A stretch of DNA of 64,000 nt from positions 310,001-374,000 of the forward strand of contig CP171343.1 in NCBI GenBank assembly GCA_043289735.1, given 5' to 3'. The notes below the pieces were generated by a model. That model was not told the origin of the DNA. It made no database searches and saw nothing but the letters and a program-made list of their open reading frames with translations. The translations under genes and the position numbers were made by a program. Of this stretch, positions 37,610 through 47,217 are shown in pieces (the stretch's first letter is position 1; every line of letters starts with the position of its first letter). This stretch comes from Acetilactobacillus jinshanensis_A. Lineage in GTDB: Bacteria; Bacillota; Bacilli; Lactobacillales; Lactobacillaceae.

Positions 37610-39506
37610 TTGAAATACAGTATTATTACACCTTGTAGTCATCATGATTTAAATCGAATTAAAGAGCTTGCAATTAATTTATCAAAACAGGAAAAACAAA
37701 ATTTTGAATGGATAATTGCTTGTAATTACCACTTAGAATTGCCTGATGTTAAATTCCCGGTTAAAATTGTTAAATTTCATCCTAATACAGTAGGTGCTGC
37801 AAAAAATGCGGCAATTAAAGCAGCTAATGGGAATTATTTAGTTTTTGTTGACGCTGATGATTATCTTATATGAGCCGAGAATCTTCAAAATTGAATTAAC
37901 GAAAGGTAATCCCAAGGATGCGTTACCTGATTGGGGTGGTTTTCTTCATGGCTTAATGATCGTATTGGATTTTTGATAAAGAGCATCGTTATGATGATTT
38001 ATTAATCAATTAATTTCAAGAGGTAAAGTTATTTCTCGGAAATTAGTTGTTGATAATCATTTCCACTTTGATGAAAAAAATCCTTTTATCCTGATATTCA
38101 ATTTATGTTATCAGTTACCGAGTTATCTAATCAATTTATTAAATTAAGTGATTATCATTATATTAAGGTCATGCATAACGATCCCGTCAATGATCCGTCA
38201 TTAAGTCAGTTAAATCGAAATGATCGTTGGGAGTTATGGGTTAATGCTTGTTGCCGGGGCTTGTTAAATTTAAATAATCAGCGAACGTTAATTGAGGTTC
38301 AAAAGTTCTTCAGTTAATCAGTTAATAGTTAATCGTGGTCGTGGTGTGACTAAAGATTCTTACTTCACGTTGTTTAAACATGTTCCGATAAATTCACACG
38401 TAATTTTATTTGAATCTTTCCTAGGCCGAAATTATTCAGATAGTCCTAAATACATTTATAGATATATTCAGAAGCACTATCCGAGTCAATTTACGTGTGT
38501 ATGGATCGCTGATGCTGAACATTTTAATCATTTAAAAGCTGAATTAAATTCTCAACCTAATACTAAAGTGGTTCGTCGATTTGGCTTTAAATATATGTAT
38601 TATCTAGCTACTGCTAAGTATTTTGTATTTAATATGCGACAGCCAAAATGGTTTATTAAACGGCCTGGAATGCGTTTTATTGAAACCTGGCACGGTACCC
38701 CGTTGAAGCATTTAGTCTTTGATATGGATAACGTGGCCAGTGCTTCGCATTTATATAAGCAGACGTTTTATCATCAATCTCGTCAGTGGGATCATTTGGT
38801 AACCGCTAATCAGTATTCATACGATATTTTTAACCGGGCGTTTATGTATCCTAAGGATCGGATGCTTAAATCCGGGTACCCAAGGAACGATATCTTAAAT
38901 AGTCCTGATCGTGATCGGATCGCTAAAAGAATTAAAATAAAATTAGGTATTCCGCTGGATAAAAAGGTTATTTTATATGCACCTACGTGGCGTGATAATC
39001 AATTTTTTAGTCCTGGACATTATAAATTTAAGCTGCATTTAAATTTAGCGGAACTTAAGCGTCATTTAAGTGATCGTTACGTCTTAATCTTAAGAACTCA
39101 TTATTTTATTTCAAATCATATTGATACGTCTCAGTTTGGTAATTTTGTTTTTAACGAATCTGATTATGATGATATTGCTGAATTATATTTGATTTCAGAT
39201 ATTTTGATTACCGATTATTCAAGTGTCTTCTTTGATTACGCAATTTTAAAGCGACCGATTTTGTATTATGTTTATGATTATGATGATTATGCCGATGTAT
39301 TGCGTGGCTTTTATTTAGATATGAAGAAAGATTTACCAGGGCCGTTATTAAAGACTAGTCATGGAATTTTACACGCAATTGAAAATATCGGTCATATTAA
39401 AGCAAAATATCATGATCGTTACGTTAAATTTAATCGACGCTTTAACTCGTGGGATGATGGTCATGCTTCAGCACGTGTCGTTCATGCACTATTTAATTCG
39501 ATTTAA
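37610..39506 (+). pseudogene. GT2-like domain fused to CDP-glycerol glycerophosphotransferase, copy A, decayed
   Basis: The N-terminal 88 residues look like a GT2 fold (MKYSIITPCSHHD to VFVDADDYL). Then 37874-38100 is broken in several frames that still align with copy B (WLNDRYWIF, KVISRKLVVDNHFHFDE). From 38292 the glycerophosphotransferase domain is open to the end: ETWHGTPLKHLVFD, LKSGYPRNDIL, VILYAPTWRD, ISDILITDYSSVFFDYA, FNSWDDGHASARVV. Relative to copy B directly downstream it lacks about 80 codons before the second domain. Such proteins add polyol-phosphate units to wall teichoic acid or related polymers at the membrane. The C-terminal domain alone could still be made from an internal start. 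Confidence 0.75.
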
Positions 39507-39524
39507 AGTAAAAGGAAACATTGA

Positions 39525-41792
39525 ATGAAGTTTAGTATTATTACCGCAAGTAATTCACATGACTCAAAACGATTAATTGAACTTGAAAGTAATCTTGAGG
39601 CTCAGAGTAATCATAATTTTGATTGGATAATTGCATGTAATCAACCCAATTTAGATCTTCATCCCGCCGATTTTAAAATTAAACGAGTTAGTTTTTCACC
39701 TAACACATTAGGTTCAGCTTTGAATCAGGCGATTAAAGTTGCTGACGGACAAGAATTAATTTTTGTTGATGCTGATGATTATTTAACTTTAGATACCATT
39801 AATGATAATCATACCGTAATTGATCTAAATGATTATTATACTTATGAACCTAAAAATATTTTTATAAACTCAATTCGTAAAAATAATTCAAGTGAAGATG
39901 CACTTCCAGAAACACCATATAAGATAAATAATTTTCATCCGGTTTATCGAGAATTTAATTATTCCAACGTTTCGTTAGATCATTTAAATGATGATCCTAA
40001 ATATCAGGCTTGGTTATTTGATAAATATTGGATATTAGCGGGAATAAATCTGTATAAAAGAATAAAAAAATTTAACAATGGCTGGAAAAGTTATTCCTGC
40101 ATCACTAGTTAAAGATCAGGAGCTCAGTTTGATCCCTACAATTCTCTATATCCTAATGTTGACTTTATGGCTGTCAGTTTTTTAAAGACTAAACGACTTT
40201 TAAAATTGAGTGATTATCATTATATTTTAGTAGGGCATAATGATCCCATTAACGATCCATCATTATCCCAGATAAATGCGTCTAATCGATGGGCAGATTG
40301 GTTAAAGGCTTGTCTGACTTCAATTCAAATTTTGAATAAAAATTATAATTATCAATTGAAGAGGGCCTTTAGTCAATTTACGGTTCTTTATTTACATCGT
40401 TATTTCTATAAGGCCGTTGCCATGGATATGCATTCGGTTGGATCAATAACTAATGATTTTAAACTTCTGCAAAGTTATTTGGGTGAGTTGAATCGTGATG
40501 CTTATGAATTAATTAATCCATTGAGTAAGCATATTCTAACCAATGTTGAACATGGTCACTTTAATCTAGCTAAACGTAAAATGTCTTTATTAGTAGCTAG
40601 TCGGGATGTTCATGATTTCATTAAAGATGATAATCAGACGGCGATTTATGAATCTTATCGGTTACTGTTTCGTCATTTACCGGTTAATCCGAAAGTCATT
40701 ATTTATGAATCATTTATCGGTCGGAGTTATGCTGATAATCCAAAATATATTTATCTATATATTCAAAAACATTATCCAAATCAGTTTATTAACGTTTGGA
40801 TTGCTGATGATGATAATTATGATAAGATCAAGAATGAATTAAGCACTCAGCCCAATACGATTGTGGTTCGTAAATTTGGCTTTGAATATATGTATTATTT
40901 AGCCACTTCTAAATATCAAATCTTTAATATGCGTCAGCCCCGTTGGTTCGTAAAACGTCCGGGTACTAAGTTTATTGAGACCTGGCACGGGACCCCGTTA
41001 AAACGGTTGGTCTTTGATTTAGATAATATTGCCAACGCACCTCTGTATAAAAAAGGCTTTTATTATCAAACGAAGCAGTGGGATCATCTTATAACTGATA
41101 ATCAATTTTCTTATAACGTTTTTAGTCATGCCTTTATGTATCCGAAAAACAAGATGTTAAAGACTGGTTATCCTCGTAACGATATCTTAAGTGCTCCTAA
41201 TCGTGATCAAATTGCTAGGAAAGTAAAATTAAAATTAGGGATTCCGCTGGATAAAAAGGTCATTTTATATGCACCCACTTGGCGTGATGATCAATATTTA
41301 GGTGCCGGTAAATATAATTTTCAGTTAAAATTGAATCTCGGTAAAATGAAACGTTTATTGGGTGATCGATACGTATTGATCCTACGGACTCATTATTTTG
41401 TTACTAATCATTTGAATTTATCAGATTATGGTAATTTTGTCTTTAATGAATCTGGCTATGATGATATTTCAGAATTATATCTAATTTCTGATATTTTGAT
41501 TACGGATTATTCAAGCGTTTTCTTTGATTTTGCTAATTTAAAGCGACCCATTCTGTATTTTGCTTATGATTATGATCGGTATGCAGGGGTCCTACGCGGC
41601 TTTTATCTAAATATGAAACGTGATTTGCCGGGTCCGATCTTGAAGACGAGTGATCAGGTCCTGTCAGCAATTATGCATATTGATCAAATTAAATCTGAAT
41701 ATCATGATCGTTACCAAAGATTTAATCGGCGTTTTAATTCGTGGGATGACGGTCATGCCGCTGAACGAGTCGTTGAATTTAATAGTAAATAA
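39525..41792 (+). pseudogene. GT2-like domain fused to CDP-glycerol glycerophosphotransferase, copy B, two compensating frameshifts
   Basis: The closest relative of copy A, in tandem 19 bases downstream, total about 755 codons. It has a GT2-like start (MKFSIITASNSHD, LIFVDADDYLTLD), a middle region (LSDYHYILVGHNDPINDPSLS) and the glycerophosphotransferase domain (ETWHGTPLKRLVFD, YPRNDIL, YAPTWRDD, ITDYSSVFFDFA, FNSWDDGHAAERVV). The frame is lost between an A7 run (40064-40070, one base too many) and a TTT (40128-40130, one too few); both fixes restore AGKVIPASLVKDQELS. Two homopolymer errors this close suggest a sequencing artefact, so this copy may be functional. Confidence 0.8.
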
Positions 41793-41799
41793 TAATTAA

Positions 41800-41860
41800 T
41801 GTAATCGTTTACATTGGTTCTATATAATACTAAATGTTACCGATTACATTTAATCGATAA
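41800..41860 (+). promoter_or_regulatory. Promoter flanked by two LacI/CcpA-type operators
   Basis: TGTAATCGTTTACA (41800-41813) matches the cre consensus TGWAANCGNTNWCA at every position. TGTTACCGATTACA (41835-41848) matches with one mismatch. A TATAAT (41823-41828) lies between them, and another palindrome TTAATCGATAA is at 41850-41860. Such an arrangement would let a LacI-family protein repress the membrane-protein gene. Confidence 0.6.
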
Positions 41861-41910
41861 CGCTAAGTTTGATTAATTTTATTAATGCTTAAAGGTGGCA
41901 AGTCATAATT

Positions 41911-42652
41911 ATGGATAGTACCAAATCAAAACGTACAATTTCAATGACTACAGCAATTATTTACTTTGTGGTCTCGTTAATTTTTAATTCAGCCGGTAAC
42001 GTTTTAACGTTAGTTAGTAGTGCTAAAATTCATGTTAAAATTTTAGGGTCGGCTTATTGGACGGCAGCTGAAAATAATTTTGGTGTTGCGTTTCATTGGC
42101 CATTGTTCTGGGCTTTCTTAGGCTTGGGTTTATTAACTACTTTATTGAATTTTATTTTAATTGGCCACTGGAGTTGGAGCCGATTAATTGGTAACTTAAT
42201 TTTTCTAATTCCGTTTTCCTCATTAATTCAATTTTTTGATGGGGTGTTTAGTAAATTTTTCCCGCAAACTAGTAGTATCTTAGGAACTATTATTTACATT
42301 TTAGTAAACTTCCTAGGAGTAACGTTTATTGCCGTAGCAATTTCAATTTACCAGCGGGTTAATCTAGCTCTTCATCCGGCTGATGATTTAATGCAGATTT
42401 TACGCTTTAAGTTCTTTGACGGGAATGCCGCTAAAGCGATGTGGTGCTCTTATATTCCACCGACTTTAATTGCGATTTCAGCAATTGTTATGTCAGGAGT
42501 TATGCAAGGAAGTTTATTCGTGGCCTTGCTAACTTTGGGTTAGGGACCGTCTTTGCATTCTTATTCCAAGGAAGTATCACTGGGTATGCTGATAAACATA
42601 TCTTTCCAAGTTTAAAGCATCAAGCGATTGATGTTGGTAAAGTTGAAGATTA
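41911..42652 (+). pseudogene. Multi-pass membrane protein, frameshifted near the C-terminus
   Basis: At least five hydrophobic segments are visible (IIYFVVSLIFNSAGNVLTLV, PLFWAFLGLGLLTTLLNFIL, LIGNLIFLIPFSSLIQFF, ILGTIIYILVNFLGVTFI, LIAISAIVMSGVMQG). The frame ends at 42543; one T added at 42540-42541 continues as FGLGTVFAFLFQGSITGYAD to 42652. About 247 residues. It resembles the YczE/YitT-type integral membrane proteins of lactobacilli, but I am not sure of the family. Paired operators upstream and a LacI-type gene convergent downstream suggest sugar- or carbon-responsive control. Confidence 0.5.
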
Positions 42653-42673
42653 ATAAAACATAAGAATGATAAA

Positions 42674-42712
42674 TAAAAAAGATGCNNTTCAAATTTTGAA
42701 GCATCTTTTTGA
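42674..42712. terminator. Bidirectional terminator containing the two-N gap
   Basis: AAAAAGATGC, NN, TTC pairs with GAAGCATCTTTTT around AAATTTT; T-runs on both strands between convergent genes. Confidence 0.75.
42686..42687. other. Assembly ambiguity (NN)
   Basis: Two undetermined bases interrupt the left arm of a hairpin, showing that this is draft sequence. Confidence 0.99.
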
Positions 42713-43687
42713 ATAACGTTTTAATTTGGGCTTTAATAAAGTATGTTTAATAGGCAATTTAGGGGTATTAATTCGATAAATTAAATTAATCACCGCTTTA
42801 GAGCCCATTTTATAAGCAGGTTGCTTGATTACCGTCATTTTTCGATTTAAAAATTGATAAAAGAAATTATCATCAAAGGTTGCTAGTTTAACATTTTTTA
42901 TGTGTGATCTCCGTATTTTTAGTAAGATCTTTTTAAAAATGGTATTATTGGCCGCAAAGATACCATCACAGGCTTGATTAATGATTAATTGACCCGTTAA
43001 TTTCTCTACGTTTGAGGCTTTACGATTGCTTTCCTGGATAATATCTGGGTCATAATTAATATGGTTGCCATTTAGAGCCTTTTTATAGCCAATCATTCTT
43101 CGAGTGTTTACGTCGGGAACTGAGCTATTGATAAACCCAATTCTTTCAGCACCGTTATGAATTAAAGTATTGATCGCTTGGAAGCTACCTTTAATGTTAT
43201 CGACTAATAGGGTGTCAAAGTGGTTAACCTCTTTTTTACTAGGAAGTCGATCGACAAAAATCGTGGGAGTATGTCGTAAAATTTGTTGATAGTTTTTAAT
43301 CACCCCGGTACTAATGATAATTAAGCCGTCCACCATTTGATTTAGAAGATTATTAATGTCAGCATATTCATGTTCTGGCTTTTCATCGGTATTAGTAATC
43401 ATAATTTGATAACCGCTTAATCGGGCTTGGTCTTCAGCTCCGCGAACTAATTCGGCATAAAAAGGATTAGTAATATTGGGTAAAATCATACCGATTGTCC
43501 GAGAGACTTTAGTTCTGATGCCGCGGGCTGCGGTATTAGGATGATATCCTAAAGTTCTAATGATTCCTTTTATTAAATTTCGCGTCTTTAACCGAACTCT
43601 AGGGCTGTTATTAATGGCTCGTGAAACCGTTGCTTTAGAAACTCCAGCCCGTTTAGCGACTTCTTCAATCGTAATTTGTTTTTTCAT
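42689..43687 (-). CDS. LacI-family transcriptional regulator
   Basis: A 332-residue repressor. The N-terminal helix-turn-helix reads ITIEEVAKRAGVSKATVSRAIN and is followed by hinge NTAARGIRTKVSRTIGMILP and a periplasmic-binding-protein-like effector domain (DGLIIISTG, GAERIGFINSS). The ligand cannot be told from sequence. It is convergent with the membrane-protein gene whose promoter carries two LacI-type operators. Its own upstream region has a palindrome TTACAGCATGTAA (43717-43729) near a TATAAT, consistent with autoregulation. Confidence 0.92.
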   Translation of the reverse strand: MKKQITIEEVAKRAGVSKATVSRAINNSPRVRLKTRNLIKGIIRTLGYHPNTAARGIRTKVSRTIGMILPNITNPFYAELVRGAEDQARLSGYQIMITNTDEKPEHEYADINNLLNQMVDGLIIISTGVIKNYQQILRHTPTIFVDRLPSKKEVNHFDTLLVDNIKGSFQAINTLIHNGAERIGFINSSVPDVNTRRMIGYKKALNGNHINYDPDIIQESNRKASNVEKLTGQLIINQACDGIFAANNTIFKKILLKIRRSHIKNVKLATFDDNFFYQFLNRKMTVIKQPAYKMGSKAVINLIYRINTPKLPIKHTLLKPKLKRYSKRCFKI

Positions 43688-43861
43688 ATTACCATCTTTT
43701 TATAAATTTAATTTCGTTACAGCATGTAATATTATAATACGGGAGCTTTTGTATTAGTGATTTAATGATTTATAAAATATTTGTCTTAATTTAATTGTCA
43801 TTATATCAAAAAATGATTATGATATAAAGTAAAACATCTTATTAAATAGGGGGTGCTTGAG

Positions 43862-44173
43862 ATGTTAAGTCAAACTAAGAGATATTTAAAAGAGAACGGC
43901 TATTATTATAAAAAAACTTATATTCGTCCTTTAATGGCCCCTGATAATGTTTACGTATTTCGTTTTGGCCGGAACCGACTGAATAATCGATTGATTATTA
44001 GATATGGTCATCGCTGGACAGGTCGTCAGAAAATTAACGAAATTGATTTAAGGCTTCATAAACAAAAGCATCCACGAATTTTTAAAGATGAAAACGGCTT
44101 ACTTCATTATTTAAAGGGCCATTTATTAGAGCACGAACGAAACTTAAAAATGTTAAAGAAGTTAAAAAAATAA
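43862..44173 (+). CDS. Uncharacterised small basic protein
   Basis: About 103 residues from ATG 43862, eight bases after an AGGGGG site; an upstream in-frame GTG (43853) overlaps that site and is unlikely. It contains KRYLKENGYYYKKTYIRPL and FRFGRNRLNNRLIIRYGHRW, with many Tyr, Arg and Lys, and a Lys-rich C-terminus. No family recognised; no signal or membrane segment. It occupies the place where rel is usually found upstream of dtd. A terminator overlaps its end. Confidence 0.55.
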   Translation: MLSQTKRYLKENGYYYKKTYIRPLMAPDNVYVFRFGRNRLNNRLIIRYGHRWTGRQKINEIDLRLHKQKHPRIFKDENGLLHYLKGHLLEHERNLKMLKKLKK

Positions 44174-44204
44174 AGGAGCATTTATAAAATGCTTCTTTAT
44201 TTTT
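44172..44204 (+). terminator. Intrinsic terminator before dtd
   Basis: AAAGGAGCATTT pairs with AAATGCTTCTTT around ATA, then ATTTTT. Confidence 0.88.
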
Positions 44205-44234
44205 AAATTAGATTGAAATTAATAGGTGATTACG

Positions 44235-44681
44235 ATGCGAATTGTGATTCAACGTGTAAAACACGCGAAAGTAACCATTAATGGCAAAGTTCACGGCCAG
44301 ATTCCACAAGGTTTTATGATTTTAGTCGGGGTTGAGGATTCTGACGGTGACGATGAAATTAAATACTTAGTTCATAAGGTTACTCATTTACGGATCTTCT
44401 CTGATGAAAACGGCAAGATGAATTATAATATTGAAAAAGTTCACGGTCAGGTTCTTTCGGTTTCTCAATTTACGCTATATGCAGATACTAAGAAGGGTAA
44501 CCGACCGTCATTCTTCCATGCAGGTAAGCCTGACCACGCTAAGAAAATTTATTTAAAATTTAATCAAGCTTTACGGGATGCTGGATTACACGTTGAAACC
44601 GGTGTCTTTGGTGCTGATATGCAAGTTGAATTGGATAATGACGGACCGTCGACTTTTATTTTAGATACCGATAATAAATGA
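44235..44681 (+). CDS. dtd: D-aminoacyl-tRNA deacylase
   Basis: A 148-residue enzyme that hydrolyses D-amino acids mischarged on tRNA. Active-site motifs are SQFTLYAD and GPSTF (family Gly-Pro pair in NxGPxT); the start MRIVIQRVKHAKV is typical. I prefer ATG 44235 over the in-frame GTG at 44226. Its stop abuts the end of the convergent fructosamine-kinase gene with no spacer. Confidence 0.94.
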   Translation: MRIVIQRVKHAKVTINGKVHGQIPQGFMILVGVEDSDGDDEIKYLVHKVTHLRIFSDENGKMNYNIEKVHGQVLSVSQFTLYADTKKGNRPSFFHAGKPDHAKKIYLKFNQALRDAGLHVETGVFGADMQVELDNDGPSTFILDTDNK

Positions 44682-45529
44682 TTAATATCGGCTTAAAATA
44701 TTATCGACGCTAATTCCATAAGCTTCACCGAATAGATTTAAATGTGCCATTAAATAGTTGAATTGATACCATGGTAAGCGATGATTAAAGCCGGGTTTAA
44801 TTGGGTAAATGCGGTTGTAACCTTCATAAAATTGTGGACTAAAGCCCCCGAAGACGGTCGTCATCGCTAAATCCATTTCTCGATCACCAAAGAAAACGTC
44901 AGGATCGATCAACATGGGCTTACCATCGGCTGTGAAGTCGACATTGCCAAACCAGAGATCACCATGTAATAACGAAGGTATAACTCGATGGTTAGGTTTG
45001 GAATAATATTTAATAAAAGATGCCCGTAAGTCTTGATAATGTTGCTCACGATAAGGATTCCAAACGTGATTCTCTTTGGCAAGTTGACCAACGGGTCTAA
45101 TCGCTGATTGATATAAAATTTTATCCAGCTGTTTTGCCAATGATTATTTTTAGGAATTTTACCGAGCTTAAAGTCATGATCTAAGCCAAATTTTCGGCTA
45201 TGAATTCGGTGGACTTTGGCAACGGTTTGGCCTAATTTATACTGGCTGCCGGTTCCAAAATTGATCCATTTCAAGATTAGATATCCATCCCGGCCAATTT
45301 GACCGTAAGTAATAACTTTAGGTATAAAGGCCGCCTGGCTTAGTAAGTTTAAGCCTTCAACTTCGTGAAAGAAGAAATTTTTGCCGCGACCGGGCTGTAC
45401 TTTCATAAAGTACTTCTTTTGGTTAGTTTTTACACAATAGGCTTCGTTGATGTCGCCACCCGAAACCGGGGTTACGGATTTAATATTTTTGATTGGTAAA
45501 CGTTTGATCCATTCTGAATTTACCGTCAT
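44682..45529 (-). pseudogene. Fructosamine-3-kinase-like protein, frameshifted
   Basis: The N-terminal frame (from 45529) has VTPVSGGDINEAYCV and the Lys-containing YFMKVQPG of the kinase N-lobe, down to SWIKFYINQRLDPLV. The C-terminal frame resumes as QLAKENHVWNPY and has catalytic LLHGDLWFGNV and metal-binding LIDPDVFFGDREMDLA. The one-base shift is near 45085. Together about 283 residues, the normal size. The family phosphorylates ketosamines for deglycation of proteins or metabolites. Located between dtd and hisS on the opposite strand. Confidence 0.8.
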
Positions 45530-45606
45530 TAGTAATCACCTCAAATTTAACGTCTAATTAAATTATATCGAATTTTATTTATGATTTGAAAGAATCACTA
45601 GCGGGT

Positions 45607-45635
45607 TTGACTTTAGGAATTAAGTATTCTACTCT
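45607..45635 (+). promoter_or_regulatory. Promoter of the hisS-aspS operon
   Basis: TTGACT (45607-45612), 17-base spacer, TACTCT (45630-45635), just upstream of the T-box leader. Confidence 0.5.
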
Positions 45636-45654
45636 TAATTTGTAATATATAAAA

Positions 45655-45858
45655 GCCAATGATAAAGATTAGTAGGAGATAGTTCCAAGCCCAGAGAGCA
45701 TCTATTTCGGTGAAAAGATGTGTTGGGATTCTCTAAAAGACACTTTTGAGGCTAATAACCAAGGTTATTCGTTTCGAAGACGTTATTAAGAGATATAAGA
45801 AAAGGTGGTACCGCGCCTTATGCGCCCTCGTCTGTTTATTGATGAGGGCGCTTTTTTA
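45655..45858 (+). promoter_or_regulatory. T-box leader for hisS-aspS
   Basis: The T-box core AGGTGGTACCGCG is at 45803-45815. The competing terminator is GCGCCCTCGTC (45822-45832) with GATGAGGGCGC (45841-45851), then six T. The specifier region on the 3' side of stem I reads AAAAGACACTTTTG; CAC at 45741-45743 is a His codon, and GAC at 45739-45741 overlaps it. Uncharged tRNA binding prevents termination and turns on the synthetases. Together with the promoter this explains the 371-base gap 45530-45900. The 5' border is approximate. Confidence 0.9.
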
Positions 45859-45900
45859 ATGCGTTGATGCGTTGATTAACGAATTACGAGGAGGATTTTA

Positions 45901-47196
45901 ATGGTTAAATATCAAAGACCGCGTGGAACTAAAGATATCTTACCTGGTGAAACCGAAAAGTGGCAGTATATTGAAGATACCGCTAGAATGCTGTTTCAAG
46001 ATTATCGTTATCGTGAAATCAGAACGCCCATGATTGAAAATTATCACGTTTTTTCTAGAACTTCGGGTGATACTTCCGATATCGTTTCTAAAGAAATGTA
46101 TGATTTTCATGATAAGGGCGGTCGACATATTGCTTTACGTCCTGAAGGAACCGCCGGTGTAGTTCGCGCCTTTATTCAAAATAAGCTTTACGGTCCCGAT
46201 ACACCAAAGCCTTATAAAGTTTATTACATGGGACCGATGTTCCGTTATGAGCATCCACAGTCCGGTCGTGAACGTGAATTCCACCAAATCGGTGTTGAAA
46301 CGTTTGGTAGTAAAAGTGCTGAAATGGATGTTGAAGTTATCGCGATGGCGATGGATTTACTTCATCAGTACGGCTTAAAGCATTTGCATTTGGCTCTTAA
46401 TACTTTAGGTGATCGGAAGACTAAAGATACTTATTGTAAAGCTTTAATTAAGTATTTAGAGCCTCATTTTAATGAATTAAGTGAAGATTCTCAGAAACGA
46501 ATGCATAAGAATCCATTACGAGTCCTAGACAGTAAAGATCCTCGAGATAAGCAATTCGTTGCTGGTGCACCTTCGATCTTGGATTACTTAACGCCTCCAG
46601 CTAAAGCTCATTTTGATCGGGTTAAACAGTTATTAGATGCTTTAGGCATTAAATATTACGTAAGTCCAGACGTTGTTCGGGGCTTAGATTATTATAATCA
46701 CACCATTTTTGAAATCATGGCTAAATCAAGTGCTTTTGGCAATGGCTTTACCACCGTTTGTGCCGGTGGTCGTTATAACCGATTAGTTCATCAGTTAGGT
46801 GGACCTGAAGTACCGGGTATTGGTTTTGGCTTAGGTGTTGAACGTCTAATGTTAGTTATGAAATCTAAGCACTTACCATTTCCAAAGGCTAATCCATTAG
46901 ATGCTTTTGTAGTAAGTATCGGTGATAAAGCGGATGTCGAGAGCTTAAAATTAGTTCAGGCCTTACGTCGTCAAGGTATTTCCACGGATCGTGATTATAC
47001 GGGCCGAAAGCCTCGTTCTCAGTTCAAGATGGCTAATCGTTTAGATGCTCATTATACATTAACGATTGGTAACAATGAATTAAATAATAAATCAGTTAGT
47101 ATTAAATCGATGGATAGCGGTAAACAAGTCACCGTACCGTTAGATAAGGTTACTAAGCATTTTAGCGACGTCGTTGATAAAGATTTTGATGAATAA
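45901..47196 (+). CDS. hisS: Histidyl-tRNA synthetase
   Basis: A 431-residue class II synthetase. Motif 1 region RPRGTKDILPGE, motif 2 MFRYEHPQSGREREFHQ, His-specific GLDYYNHTIFE and motif 3 GFGLGVERLML are in order, with the anticodon-binding domain at the C-terminus. GAGGAGG precedes ATG 45901. It is co-transcribed with aspS (21-base gap) under the T-box. Confidence 0.97.
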   Translation: MVKYQRPRGTKDILPGETEKWQYIEDTARMLFQDYRYREIRTPMIENYHVFSRTSGDTSDIVSKEMYDFHDKGGRHIALRPEGTAGVVRAFIQNKLYGPDTPKPYKVYYMGPMFRYEHPQSGREREFHQIGVETFGSKSAEMDVEVIAMAMDLLHQYGLKHLHLALNTLGDRKTKDTYCKALIKYLEPHFNELSEDSQKRMHKNPLRVLDSKDPRDKQFVAGAPSILDYLTPPAKAHFDRVKQLLDALGIKYYVSPDVVRGLDYYNHTIFEIMAKSSAFGNGFTTVCAGGRYNRLVHQLGGPEVPGIGFGLGVERLMLVMKSKHLPFPKANPLDAFVVSIGDKADVESLKLVQALRRQGISTDRDYTGRKPRSQFKMANRLDAHYTLTIGNNELNNKSVSIKSMDSGKQVTVPLDKVTKHFSDVVDKDFDE

Positions 47197-47217
47197 AATC
47201 AAAAGGAGTTCACAGTT

